64,000 bases of DNA, taken from Pseudomicrostroma phylloplanum (taxonomy: Eukaryota; Basidiomycota; Exobasidiomycetes; Microstromatales). The translations under genes and the position numbers were made by a program. The notes beneath the pieces are model-generated. The model saw only the letters and a program-made list of their open reading frames with translations, did no database searches and was not told the origin of the DNA. The stretch is from contig BCHS01000001.1 in NCBI GenBank assembly GCA_039545275.1, positions 1,442,853 through 1,506,852 on the forward strand, in the 5' to 3' direction. Every line of letters starts with the position of its first letter. Within the stretch, counting starts at the first letter, position 1. Positions 39,401-49,080 of this stretch are shown here, in pieces.

Positions 39401-39720
39401 TGATGGCCAGGTCGGGAAAAGAAAGACGACGAGGAAGCTGATGTAGAAGCCATTGGCTCCCGAAGTCGCTGCCCAAGGGGCCGCTTCCTGCTGAGGGTCT
39501 TGAGGGAAGGCTGTCCTTGCTGCTCAGAAGGGCCAGATTGCGACTGGCTTCTCTTGGTCTGTCTTCGTTTTTGATTGTTGCTGGTGATGCTAGTGTCGTT
39601 GTTGTGATCGGCTGTCCTGCTGCTGCCGTTGCTGCTTATTCCGCCTCCCCCAAAGAGCGATCGGCGGGCCGCTCCGAGGTTAAGCAGATCGAAGTTGGAG
39701 GACAGGATCTCGGATCGCAT
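36489..39720 (-). CDS. SAP-motif TKL-type protein kinase lacking the VAIK lysine
   Basis: Two exons, 38823-39720 and 36489-38749 (73-bp intron, phase 1), encode 1052 residues. Residues 1-300 are Ser/Arg-rich and disordered. A SAP-like helix pair follows (about 312-345; LKKDRLVALVHEAGV...LTRAQLIETLI), suggesting DNA or chromatin association, then long basic and acidic tracts. The kinase domain occupies about 775-1045: glycine loop GSGGFKDVFVG, HRDVKSSN (D901), DFGLA (D919), DVWS. It is closest to tyrosine-kinase-like Ser/Thr kinases. The strand-3 VAIK motif reads VAIAD, with Ala807 in place of lysine. A lysine at 788 lies in the glycine loop (GGFK), where WNK kinases carry their relocated catalytic lysine. 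The gene converges with the carboxypeptidase. Confidence 0.88.
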
Positions 39721-41141
39721 GATCTATGCTGAGTCGACCTCTCAAGAGCCTCAAGCTACAGCTCAAGTCCTTGTATGCTATGAGGGTACCCTGCCGATGG
39801 TTGGTATGATGAGCTGAGCTCTAGGGGGACAGACGCAAGGGAGGCGGGCGGCGGGAGGACGCTGTCACAGGCTTGGATATCGTCCGATGGGGTGAGGTGA
39901 GGGTCAATGCTGTCGTCTGCGACCAGAGAGACTAGCAGGGACACATTGCAAGGGTATGGCGCTATCAGTGGTGGTGAGAGTGTACGATGGAGGGCGTGCG
40001 GCGCGGTGAGGATGAGCAGACTTCCAGGAAAACAAGGCTGGTGGTGCGCCTGACTTCTCGTAAGGACCTGCGAGTGTCCAACGTCCAGGCGTTTCTCCGC
40101 CTGTTCCACTCTCCACTCAGCCCACCAGCGTAGAGTCTTCGAGCGGAGTCACAATCCCAAGGCGCGTCGCGCGGTCAACAACCACACTTAAGCTCAACCC
40201 CGGACGTGTCGGCAAATGGGCGTGGCAGAGCAGAGGCAGACGGGATGCTGTTGATCATTGCACAGCGAGGGCCCAAGGCAGACACAAGTATTGACAAGAC
40301 GTGGACTCCCGAGATGAACCTTGCCGGAATGGTTTGGTATACAGCGACAAAGTGAGAGGTGACGTGGCTGTTGTCTTGGGCCTGTTCGTGGAATCGATGG
40401 CGGGAGACAGAGACGGCGAGGTCGGAGGGGTCGTCATCCCCGACGGCGAGGTCGGAGGGGTCGTCATCCCCAACGGCGTGCATCGGGAGGAAGAGTATCG
40501 GTGGGTCAGATGGTACACGTGGGAAAAGAAGTGAGATCGCTGAGGGTCTGATGAAGAAGATGACGACAGACGTTCGTCTGTCTGGCTGTATGGGCTCAGC
40601 GCAACATTCCGTCCTCGTGCAGCCTCTGAGCGAGGCGCATACGATGTGACCCGCTGCACCTCTGCAATAGCTGCGCGCACGCGGCCCCCCTCATACTATA
40701 CTATTGTCGAGTCTCATGTCCTATACGAGAAAGCTGGCCTGCTAGAGAGTTGTGGGCAGCTGGTCATCGTTGAAGGCGATTCAGCGATCGCAAGTTTGAC
40801 CAATCTCATCCCGCTGCACCCCTGTGCCTTGCTTGAGGGAGCAATCAATACCGTACCTTGTGCCTGAGAAGCAGACGACGACGCTTGCCCTTGTTACCTG
40901 CCGCCCCTCCTCCCCTCGTCTTTGTCCCAAATCACAGTCCCTTCACCTTCACCCTCAAACCCTCCTTTTGCACTACCCAAGGCGATTCTTGGGCAGGGCT
41001 ACGCCAACATCCTCTGACGACGAAGGCCTCTCAGCAGGCAAGCGCGGCCTGGCAAGCGATCCACGTTGGTCTGCCTCGCTTGTGCTCACCCCTCCATTGC
41101 TGCCAGGTCGCCTCAAGCTCTGGAATGAGTGGCGCGCCGCA
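39721..41141. other. 1.4-kb intergenic region with a 30-bp tandem duplication
   Basis: Upstream of both the kinase gene (minus) and the next plus-strand gene. Frames on both strands cross it but are short or start from non-ATG codons. The main structure is two perfect 30-bp copies at 40412-40471. An upstream exon of the unrecognised gene at 41142 could lie in 40860-41140, since that frame is open there without an ATG. Confidence 0.45.
40412..40471. repeat. Perfect 30-bp tandem duplication
   Basis: Copies at 40412-40441 and 40442-40471 are identical (unit begins GACGGCGAGGTCGG and ends GTCATCCCC); a partial third copy begins as AACGGCG. Being a multiple of three, it keeps frames open on both strands. 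It is a local duplication, not a CRISPR array. Confidence 0.9.
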
Positions 41142-42216
41142 ATGGATAGAATACTGGAACAAGCCCACGAAGACACTGTAGGTGACTTCTCTGTGAACAC
41201 GGTCACTGCAAGTCAGCTAGCCCTGGGAAGGATGCTAAATGGGTCACATTTGTTGTGGTCAGTGGGTCGGCGATGAAAGAGCATGCAGCGATTAGGGTCA
41301 TTGACGCCATAAACTTTCTTTCGCATCCACAGGGAGAGTACCACACTCTATGCCCAGGACTACCAGGCAGCGACGGGACTCGCCGCGGCCACCGTGCGAG
41401 AGTATTCGCAGCGCATGGCAGGCCTCGAAGTCTTGACAATCCTGAAGTCCTTGGAACGAGCCGAGGGTCTGCAGCATACCCATACTACATGGCACACTAA
41501 ATTGGCCTCCGTAATGACCGGACAGATCTTGGCCGAGACCTTCAAATATGGAGTCATGGAGAGGCGTGCTCGAGCTCGACTCAACACTGCCAGAAGGGCC
41601 GATATCGTGGATGCGATTTTGGGATGCGTGGACTGCTTGGAGTTTGATAGTAGCCGAGATGCCGTGAGTGTGCGTTGACCTGAGACGGACCTTCTCGCGC
41701 TGATAGACTTGCTAACTCAATGTGATGCTTGCCTACAGTACGTCCAGCGCTACGATCAGCATCATGAGACCGTCCGCCGATATCTTCAATCGCTCGATTC
41801 TGGCGAAGGCGCTGCGATAGAACAGCCTTTGCAGCCCGCCCCTCAACGGGTCAGACATGAAGACCTGTCTGCGGACTGGCTCCTGCCTCCACTGGTAGAG
41901 GGCACCACCTTTCTGGTGGGCGAGGCAAAGGTCATCTCGCTCAAGCAATACCTCCACGACCAGCTGTCCGCCGTAGGCGATATGGCGCTAGCGACCACAG
42001 ACATCGGCACGTGGCCCCTGGTGACCCTTTCCGGGTCAAATTTGCTTGCATGGTGAGTGTGCATCTGCAATCTATTTCTGCTGCTACTGGGGGACTGATG
42101 TGACAATGACGCGTTCTCCTCTTATGTCCTCGACCTTGATTGACAGGATGCAGTCCAAGGCTAAGACCCCGCTCGACGAGGAGGCTGGGCGCGGGCTCCT
42201 CAGAAATCGCCTGTAG
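41142..42216 (+). CDS. Unrecognised multi-exon protein
   Basis: Exons 41142-41257, 41343 corrected to 41333-41663, 41739-42052 and 42147-42216 join with consistent phase (GTCAGT, GTGAGT, GTGAGT donors; CACAG, TACAG, GACAG acceptors) into at least 276 residues with no match I recognise. The protein is helical and polar (AQDYQAATGLAAATVREYSQR; ERRARARLNTARRADIVDA) and has no signal or membrane segment. The start is the first in-frame ATG, but the frame stays open upstream, so an earlier exon is possible. After 42216, another well-formed frame (about 42266-42454, including VVWSLVLDGTYDGHANGSS) ends at TAA 42452-42454. It looks like a further exon, but I could not find a donor of the right phase. 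Function unknown. Confidence 0.55.
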
Positions 42217-42265
42217 GCATACTACCGAGTCATGACCTTGTGTGAGCTCTTTCGGATCGGTCTAA

Positions 42266-42454
42266 GTATCCGGCAACGACCGGACCGCTGCATGGACAAG
42301 CGTAATCACACACGTACTGAATCGGCCCACGCGGCAAGTGGTCTGGAGCCTGGTCTTAGATGGGACTTACGATGGTCACGCAAACGGATCATCGCTAGAC
42401 CCGCCGTACACCAAGCAACGGAGTGAAATCCCAGAGAGCTTCGAGTTTATGTAA
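42266..42454 (+). CDS. Possible last exon of the preceding unrecognised gene
   Basis: This frame is open for about 60 codons and has protein-like composition (RPTRQVVWSLVLDGTYDG, then LDPPYTKQRSEIPESFEFM) ending at TAA. A possible acceptor, CTAAG, ends at 42266. It requires a phase-1 donor, whereas the visible GTAGGC in the previous exon (42213) would give phase 2. It is either an extra exon joined through an unrecognised donor, or a sign of a frameshift in the sequence. Confidence 0.35.
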   Translation, partial: VSGNDRTAAWTSVITHVLNRPTRQVVWSLVLDGTYDGHANGSSLDPPYTKQRSEIPESFEFM

Positions 42455-42779
42455 GTGACGACCAACACCCCATTGAATTCGCGTACTTCAGACTCTGACT
42501 GCCATTGTTCTCACTTTCTTCCCTTTCTCATAGATCGAACGAAAGCGGCCACATTCGTCATTTCTACACTTCCTGGCCACAGTGTCCGCCCTGGTCGAGC
42601 GGCCGCCTTCCCAAGCTATCTTTCGTCCCCTGCTGGTGCCTTCCTTCCCCTGGCCCACTCTCCAAGACTTTAATCAGGAGCCGCTCAGCACAAGAGTCGT
42701 GGCGACGCGAAAATGCGCGCGTAGGCTCCTGCGCCCTCTAGTCTCTCGCACGGCGCAAGCAACGGCTGCTATCCCGCTC

Positions 42780-43283
42780 ATGTACACGCGGTGGCAGTTG
42801 GCCGCACTCAACGCTGCAGTCTACTCCGAGTCGTTCTCTCCTCTGTCGACGATGTACATGGGCCACCTCAGCCGAGAGTCTTTCCCGGCGGCCATGGTCC
42901 GGCTCGCGCATCATCTGGACGCCCACCCGGAGCAAATCTATACCTTGTCCCTCGCCGATGCCTTTGCTCCAGACGAGCAGGCTATATACACTCGGAATCG
43001 CGAGCATGTGCTCCTGCGAGCAAATCCGGCAAGGGCAGGTTTTGATGTGCAGCCAGCGGTGATGCGGCGCCATGAAGGTGGGCAAGGACATGCCTCGCCG
43101 CGGACGGAGCGACAGCATTTCAAGGCGGCAGCGTTTGCGGCTTGCATCGGAATTGGCATCGGGTCTGCATATGCCGTTTACCAAGCGAGCATTGAAGCAC
43201 TCTATAGATCCGCACGAGTCGACTTTCAGACGGACAAAGGGATGCTGCACAACAGTCGAAGATATTACATAGCACAAGGATAG
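42780..43283 (+). CDS. Unrecognised protein with a C-terminal membrane-like helix
   Basis: From the ATG at 42780 the frame encodes 167 residues; it is open back to 42534, just after a strong CTCATAG acceptor, so an upstream exon may add about 82 residues (IERKRPHSSFLHFLATVSAL...). The visible part begins MYTRWQLAALNAAVYSESFS. It has a polar middle (HPEQIYTLSLADAFAPDEQA) and a Gly/Ala/Ile-rich stretch FAACIGIGIGSAYAVYQASI that could span a membrane once, followed by a basic tail. I recognise no family. It ends 18 bp from the convergent GH31 stop. It could be part of the preceding gene if a frame change occurs between them. Confidence 0.5.
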   Translation: MYTRWQLAALNAAVYSESFSPLSTMYMGHLSRESFPAAMVRLAHHLDAHPEQIYTLSLADAFAPDEQAIYTRNREHVLLRANPARAGFDVQPAVMRRHEGGQGHASPRTERQHFKAAAFAACIGIGIGSAYAVYQASIEALYRSARVDFQTDKGMLHNSRRYYIAQG

Positions 43284-43301
43284 ACAAGATATGCTTATCC
43301 T

Positions 43302-46300
43302 TCACGCCCACTTTAGGGTCCATCCTCCGTTCAGATCTCCCGCCAGACCAGTCACGTTTAGCATCTGCCTGTCAGCCTCATACTTGTAATCCACAGTCTT
43401 ACCAGAGAAGCTAACGTTCTGAGGCCTTGAGCCAACGCCTAGAATGATAGCCGTCGAGAGCTTCTGCGTGATGTCATAGTCTCCAGAAGAGTCGCCTTTC
43501 AGCATACCTTTGCTCGCCTTGAAGCTTAGCTCTCGGTTGGGAGTTGGTGGCATGGAGATACCATCGTCCACGTAAAAGTCTCCCTCTGCATCGTCGTTCT
43601 TGTTGAGATTGACGAGCAGACCATAGGGTCCCTCGGCGGACTCCTTTGTGGTATACTTTGGCTCCGCATGGGTAAGCATGATCGATCCAGGCCTGATGTG
43701 CGCATTGATCGTCGACAGGGGAGCAGAGATCGTCGTGTTGGTGTTGGCGGGTACATCGAGAGCCTCGTAGGTGAAGACGTTGCGCCATTTGCCCCCAGCC
43801 TCGGGGAAGTACGCCTTGACGGAGCTCACATTAGGCTCAAACACAGGCGACACCAAGAGCGAAGGGCCGAAGAGGACCTGCGATTGCGCGTCAAAGGTGT
43901 CTGCGTAGGTCTCTGGGAATTCATACCACAGAGCCCTGACCGCTGGTGTGCCATCGAGGGAAGCTCGAGCCATGACGGAGTAGTAGTACGCCAGAAGCTC
44001 GTTGCGCTTATAATTGACGATCCGAGTGGCGTTGGTGGTTGAGCTCCATCGGAAGGGCTCCTGGGCAAGAGCCTTGATGGTGTTGTGATTGCGGTAGAAG
44101 GGTGCTAGCATGGCTGCTGCGCACTGCCACCTATTGATGAGCTCCTCCGCTGAATTTCGGTTAAACCCCCCGACATCTGGTCCCACCATGGGAATACCGA
44201 AGATCTGGAACTGCAGGATACCCTGCATTGAGCGCCAGAAGTAGCTCCACGTGGAGTAGTTGTCTCCCAGCCAGTGGTGCGTGTACTTGCCCGCTCCAGG
44301 GTACGTTGATCTGGCCACCAGGAAGGGCCTCTCGTCAGGTTTCAGTTCGCGGAACGAATTGAACGTCGTCTTTGTCTCGAGCGTTCCAAAGACATTGTGG
44401 ACGTCGTAGAATTTGTGGGAATTGTCCAGGCTGTCCATTGCTGCTGTCTTTTGGTTGAGGTTGTCGACGAGAGTGAAAGGACTGGTATAGATTGCATTAT
44501 GGATTGCGTACGGAGGCACGGCAAGGTACCTCTGTGATGCGTTGGCGTAGTTCCAGTCAGGGACAGAGTAGAAGTCGTCGCTGGAATTGTGAGACTTTGT
44601 GGCGCGGGAGACAGGCGCTGCACTGGGTGGCGCTTCGACGTCCAATGACCTCTTAGCCACGGTGGTGTATCCATCGGTGTAAGTCAGATGGCCATCCACG
44701 GTGATGTTGCCGCTTTCGCCCCAAGTGCTGTTGTCGTAGCCTTCCGGCCAGCCATACACCGTGGTAGGGACGCTGTAGTCGGCGATAACATTGCCCTGGC
44801 TGCCGCATGAGCCCACGCAGAAGCTCGAGGGCTCGGACATGTCAAGCCAGGCACCGGAAAGGTCTACGACCTTGGTAAAGTTGCGGAGAGATTCTGTCCA
44901 CCACTCTTGCGTGTTGGGCGCAGTCCATGAAGGGAAGTAGGCATTTCCTGGCCACACCTGACCAATGTAGTCGGTACCGTTGGCGTTCTTAAGGAAAGTG
45001 TCAAGCTGCGCACCGGTTTCCCCAGGATAATAGTGGGCCGTATCGTTTGGTGCTCTAGCAGCAACGGCTGCATCTACAATGGGAATGTAGTGCTGATGAT
45101 GTTTGCTCAGGTAGTCTGTCAGCAACTTGTAGTCGCTCGCAGAGAAATTCTGCGGGTCTGTAGTCCAGTCGCGGAATTGATGCATATAGTCGATGTCGTT
45201 CCACTGCACTTCGAGAGGTATATCGTGTGCCCTCATCGACTTGGCAATGCCTAGGGTCTCATTCGCGCTGGAGTAGCCCCACCTGCAAAGATGGAAGCCC
45301 AGTGACCACCTCGGGACCATGAGTGGCGTACCAATGAAAGAGACGTACTGCGAGATTGCCGTCGTAGGGCTGTTTTTGCCGGTCTGGTTCTCGGCTCTTG
45401 TGCTCAATCCCGAGGCTCTCCTTGAGTGGACAAGGGCGTCTGCCGCAACGTCAGAGGTACCTTGGGCATCTGAAGTAGCTTCGGCATCACCAGAAAAGAA
45501 TCTGAAGTCCAGAGTACCCCCAATTGCTTTGAATTGAATGACTCCCTCTCTCAGCAAGACGTCCAGACCAGCCGTGTTCTGGTAATAGACGGCGTGCGTG
45601 TTGATAGAAGAAGAATTGTCCTTAGAAGGGCGTACTTCCACCCAGGTAGGGTGGTACCCGTACATGTTGGAATCGACTGGATCTCCGGCATCGAGTGCAA
45701 AGAAGGGCTGCAGTGTTGCCTTGTTGTCGCGCCTGAAGCTGCCAGATATGTACTCGCCCAAGCCGTAGATGTTGGCGTCTTTTGGGAGAGCACTGGACAA
45801 CTGCAAGTATTGGTTTTCGAAGATAATGGGATGGGAAGGCATTTTGGTCGAATTGTGCTTGCCATCAGACAGTCCACCAAGGTCCATGGGAGTGTCATAC
45901 GTCGGTATGTTCTTTGACCTAGTATCGAAGATGACCTCATCATTCGACTTGCGAGTGATCCAAAAAGCCCAAGGCGCCTTGCTGCCGGTGTGATGGAACT
46001 CGAGATGGCTCTCCTCTGCAGTGGAGTTGCCGTCACTGGCAGGGTCGTCGCCGGGCCTATCGAAGACGACGCCGCTAGGTAGTTGGTACTGCTTGCGGGC
46101 CGAATCGTACAGATGAACGTGTAGCTGCTCGGGCTTCTCGTAGACGACTGCAAGCGTGAGGTTGTCGATGTCTACACCGTACGCATTGCAGGCTTCGCCA
46201 GCGAGGCTGAGGTTGGCAGTGAAGCCGCCGGTCTCATATCGAGGCTCACCTACCATCCGGTAGCCTGGGCAAGCAGAAGGATCGAAGGTGGGCTTGATCC

Positions 46301-46424
46301 CACGGCTTGCACGGCTCTCCAGTAGTTGATCCGCAGGAGCGGGGGCAGCAAGTGCGAGCCCCGCTGCTATTGCCAGTGCCTGTAACTGTCTGCTGAACAT
46401 CGTGCTTGGGTGAGGAGGAGACAT
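43302..46424 (-). CDS. Secreted GH31 alpha-glucosidase
   Basis: A single intronless frame of 1040 residues. GH31 enzymes release glucose from the non-reducing ends of maltose, starch and related glucans. The nucleophile motif is WLDMSEPSSF (Asp528 counting from the first ATG), and the acid/base Asp721 lies in WLGDNYSTW. Other family blocks are GLGEYISGSFR, WGYSSANETL with DIPLEVQWNDIDYM, and PMVGPDVGGFN. Two in-frame ATGs exist; the second (46400, MFSRQLQALAIAAGLALAAP) gives a textbook signal peptide and is the more likely start. More than 20 N-x-S/T sites fit a heavily glycosylated secreted protein. An inserted Ser/Ala/Thr-rich loop near residues 310-345 is unusual. The lack of introns contrasts with most neighbours. 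Confidence 0.94.
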   Translation of the reverse strand: MSPPHPSTMFSRQLQALAIAAGLALAAPAPADQLLESRASRGIKPTFDPSACPGYRMVGEPRYETGGFTANLSLAGEACNAYGVDIDNLTLAVVYEKPEQLHVHLYDSARKQYQLPSGVVFDRPGDDPASDGNSTAEESHLEFHHTGSKAPWAFWITRKSNDEVIFDTRSKNIPTYDTPMDLGGLSDGKHNSTKMPSHPIIFENQYLQLSSALPKDANIYGLGEYISGSFRRDNKATLQPFFALDAGDPVDSNMYGYHPTWVEVRPSKDNSSSINTHAVYYQNTAGLDVLLREGVIQFKAIGGTLDFRFFSGDAEATSDAQGTSDVAADALVHSRRASGLSTRAENQTGKNSPTTAISQYVSFIGTPLMVPRWSLGFHLCRWGYSSANETLGIAKSMRAHDIPLEVQWNDIDYMHQFRDWTTDPQNFSASDYKLLTDYLSKHHQHYIPIVDAAVAARAPNDTAHYYPGETGAQLDTFLKNANGTDYIGQVWPGNAYFPSWTAPNTQEWWTESLRNFTKVVDLSGAWLDMSEPSSFCVGSCGSQGNVIADYSVPTTVYGWPEGYDNSTWGESGNITVDGHLTYTDGYTTVAKRSLDVEAPPSAAPVSRATKSHNSSDDFYSVPDWNYANASQRYLAVPPYAIHNAIYTSPFTLVDNLNQKTAAMDSLDNSHKFYDVHNVFGTLETKTTFNSFRELKPDERPFLVARSTYPGAGKYTHHWLGDNYSTWSYFWRSMQGILQFQIFGIPMVGPDVGGFNRNSAEELINRWQCAAAMLAPFYRNHNTIKALAQEPFRWSSTTNATRIVNYKRNELLAYYYSVMARASLDGTPAVRALWYEFPETYADTFDAQSQVLFGPSLLVSPVFEPNVSSVKAYFPEAGGKWRNVFTYEALDVPANTNTTISAPLSTINAHIRPGSIMLTHAEPKYTTKESAEGPYGLLVNLNKNDDAEGDFYVDDGISMPPTPNRELSFKASKGMLKGDSSGDYDITQKLSTAIILGVGSRPQNVSFSGKTVDYKYEADRQMLNVTGLAGDLNGGWTLKWA

Positions 46425-47128
46425 CAGCGTCAGGCTCTCCCGTCCCTCTCCTTATGTACGAAGATCTGACGGAAAGATTTTGTGGAGGCATACACGGACA
46501 GGGCCCATGTCCGGCCAATCTCCGGAAGATTGGGGAAGAGAGGTAGACTAGCCTGAAGCACAGATGGGGTCCCTTCATTCCACGCAGCTGACAAGTCAGC
46601 GCACATCCCGGTCAAGCGACACCTGAGAAAATTTGATCGAGGAAGAAATGGGGCACCATTGGGGAGCGGCATAAGCGAAGCATTGCGTCCGGGCAGTGGG
46701 AGGCTGTGGGAAGCTGCGTGGGGCAATGCGGGGAAGAAGCAGCGCAGGGACTGCAGCTGCTGCACCAACGGAAGGAGAAAAATCTCGCCGAATGAGGAGA
46801 AGCGGCGACTTGACCCCCGCCGGCTCCGGCCAAAGCTCCGGGCGCAGCGGCCAAAGGATGCTGCTACAATTCATCCGGTCCAAGCGAGCCCCCTACAGCA
46901 GAACGAAGAAGTGAGGAGACTTACCGCTGCCCGACGAAGGCCGAAACAGCAGCCTGTCGTCTCGAGTACGAACTTCATTCCGTCACGATAGTCAGAGAGG
47001 CGTTGCTGACGTTGCGAGCTTTCTGGGCCTATTGTTACACGATTCGACGACTAAAAGGTACATCATCAGCGAAGACTGGGTACGCCCGGACAAGCATTCG
47101 TGCGCACCGCACAATGCCAAGCCCATGC
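46425..47128. other. Intergenic region upstream of GH31
   Basis: These 704 bp contain the GH31 promoter and the 3' end of the NBP2-like gene. Several short overlapping frames occur on both strands with no family resemblance. A carbon-source promoter might be expected, but I could not identify a specific site with confidence. Confidence 0.4.
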
Positions 47129-48704
47129 TTATGCATTGATCCACACGAGGTAGCCCTCGGGTACCAGCCCCTCCTTTCCGTCTCCCTCCCTAATGCCCAC
47201 TGCCCAGCCGCCATCGACGGAGGCCACTACCCTGACTCGATCGCCCGTTGTGACCGAGAGCTCGTGCTCAGACTCGGCGCCAAAGTCGTAGATGACTTGG
47301 TACAGTCCCGGTTGAATACCTGCCTCGCCCTGCTCTGCCTCTGCGTCGTACGTTTCTTGACCACTTCCACCAGACCCTCTCCTCCCGTGGTCACCCTCAA
47401 ACTCCTCTTCATCTTCGTCGTAGCTGACTCCGGGTCCCCAATCGTCACCTGCGCCACCTCGCCACCGGCCTTGAGTACCCAGGCTCACCCCACTACTATC
47501 AGCATCGGTATCATCCCAATCCTCCTCTCTGGGCTTTCTGTGTATAAAAGGGTGCCCCTTTGAGGAAGGAGCGCCGAAGCTCACATCCCTGGCGCCCACA
47601 TGTCGAGGATCTGACTCGGGAAAGGCAAAGTCTTTCACCTTGATGGGTACGAAGGACGCGCCTTCCAGATCGGCAGGACGAACGTCACTGCTCGGCGCTG
47701 GGGTATGTTGCTCTTCCTCGGTGAGGTGAGACGATGTGGAAGCCTGTGGATGGTGGCCTCGATGTTGTGACGCTGATGGAGAGAGTGATCTGCGGGTATT
47801 TGGCGATGAGGTCTCCTTTGTAGATGAGCTGGACCGACTGGTAGGATCCGACGACTTGTCGTTGCTGCCCGAAGCGACAGACTGGCTCTGCTGATCCGAT
47901 GGTATTGTAGCAGAAGCTTGATTCGATCCCGTGCTCAGTTTATTCTCCGTACGATCATCAGCCTTGTAGGCTGCCACGGCCGCCGCTTGAAGGGACTGCA
48001 AGAGGGATGAGGACGGTATCAGTGTCAGTGAATGCTTCTGAGCTCTCAATGCTCTGCCTTTTGATGCTTCCTGCTCGCAGAGAGCCACGCCCAGCGATTG
48101 TCTGACGTGTCCGAGCAGACCAGACCTTCTACGTCTATCGGCAGGGCCGACTCACCTTGTTTCCTCCGCCCCCTGCGGGTATCGGATGTGAACTCTCCCC
48201 GAGGTCCGTTGTTGAAGCATCTCCTCCCTCTTCCGTTACACCACGTCTGACCTTCAGAGTAGAGCCGGCCAAGCCAGCCAAGACAGATCTTTCCCCTTCC
48301 GGAGGCGGTAGTAGCGCACCCGAAGGCGTCGGGTATTCCTCCATCTGTCCCGATGTTTCAGGAGCAAGCAATGCATGCCCTTCGCTGCTCCTCCTGCTCT
48401 GGTGCTCATGCTTCTCATCAGCCGTCGTTACACTGGACAACGCTGCCGGACCAGCTTCGACCTGCGAATCGCTGTGCATGTTTGTCGCATCAGTCTGCTG
48501 TGACGCGACTGAGCTCTCGTCTGAGCCGGTATGATTCGATGAAGATGCGTCTGAAGCAGAGGCAGTACCCTCGACGGGTGAGATGTGTTGCACAGGCTGA
48601 GCTTTGAGCGAGGCGTGTTTCTCTTGTGAAATCGAAAGCCGCTGTGCTGTTGAAGCCAAAGGGGATGGCGTGCTGTGTGACGATGCGGATGGCACAGAGG
48701 CCAT
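47129..48704 (-). CDS. NBP2: SH3-domain adaptor, NBP2-like
   Basis: Two exons, 48156-48704 and 47129-47995 (160-bp intron, phase 0), give 471 residues. The C-terminal ~65 residues are an SH3 domain: YQVIYDFGAESEHELSVTTG (ALYDF-type start), GGWAVGIREGDGKEGLVP and YLVWI. A preceding KVKDFAFPESDPRH motif resembles the segment upstream of the SH3 domain in fungal Nbp2 homologues. Yeast Nbp2 links phosphatase Ptc1 to the HOG pathway kinase Pbs2 and to cell-wall signalling; a similar scaffold role is inferred. The remainder is Ser/Gln/Glu-rich and disordered. The ATG at 48704 is used; the frame extends upstream only through a TTG. Divergent from TFB1. Confidence 0.72.
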
Positions 48705-49080
48705 TGCGGTAAGCAAGCCAAAGATATGGAGGAAGAGGTCGAGATGGGTATACGGGGCACAGAGAGACGATGACAGAAAGCGAATGGACGGACGCGCGGT
48801 AAAGACAGGGACTTGACAGAGATGGTATAGTCGGAGCAGTGAGGAGCGTGCCTCGGCAGACGACTAGTCTACTGTCGCGACCTTGGCGGAGCGGAGCAAC
48901 AACGGACTGTCGGAAAGAGAGTGCAACGAGACGAGCGCAGCAGCAGCCGCCCTTCGCCTGACTGTGGACCCCGCCCGCCTTGATCATCCGAGCTTAGACT
49001 ACTCTACCCGCCCTCACCTACTCACCTCCACTGCTACACTCGAGGCTCACTTTGTACCCGCTGGGCACTGACCGGTGGTG
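48705..49080. promoter_or_regulatory. Divergent promoter region, NBP2-like / TFB1
   Basis: These 376 bp separate the two start codons and must contain both promoters. No simple repeat or coding frame stands out. Confidence 0.45.

Noticed and set aside
40412..40471. CRISPR-like repeat
   Set aside because: Only two adjacent copies with no spacers, in a eukaryotic genome.
40255..40680. Minus-strand frame carrying TTPPTSPS repeats
   Set aside because: Begins only at GTG; the repeat comes from the 30-bp duplication, which keeps every frame open.
42582..42780. GTG start for the second unrecognised gene
   Set aside because: The frame is open back to the acceptor at 42533, so a splice or the ATG at 42780 is more plausible than a GTG.
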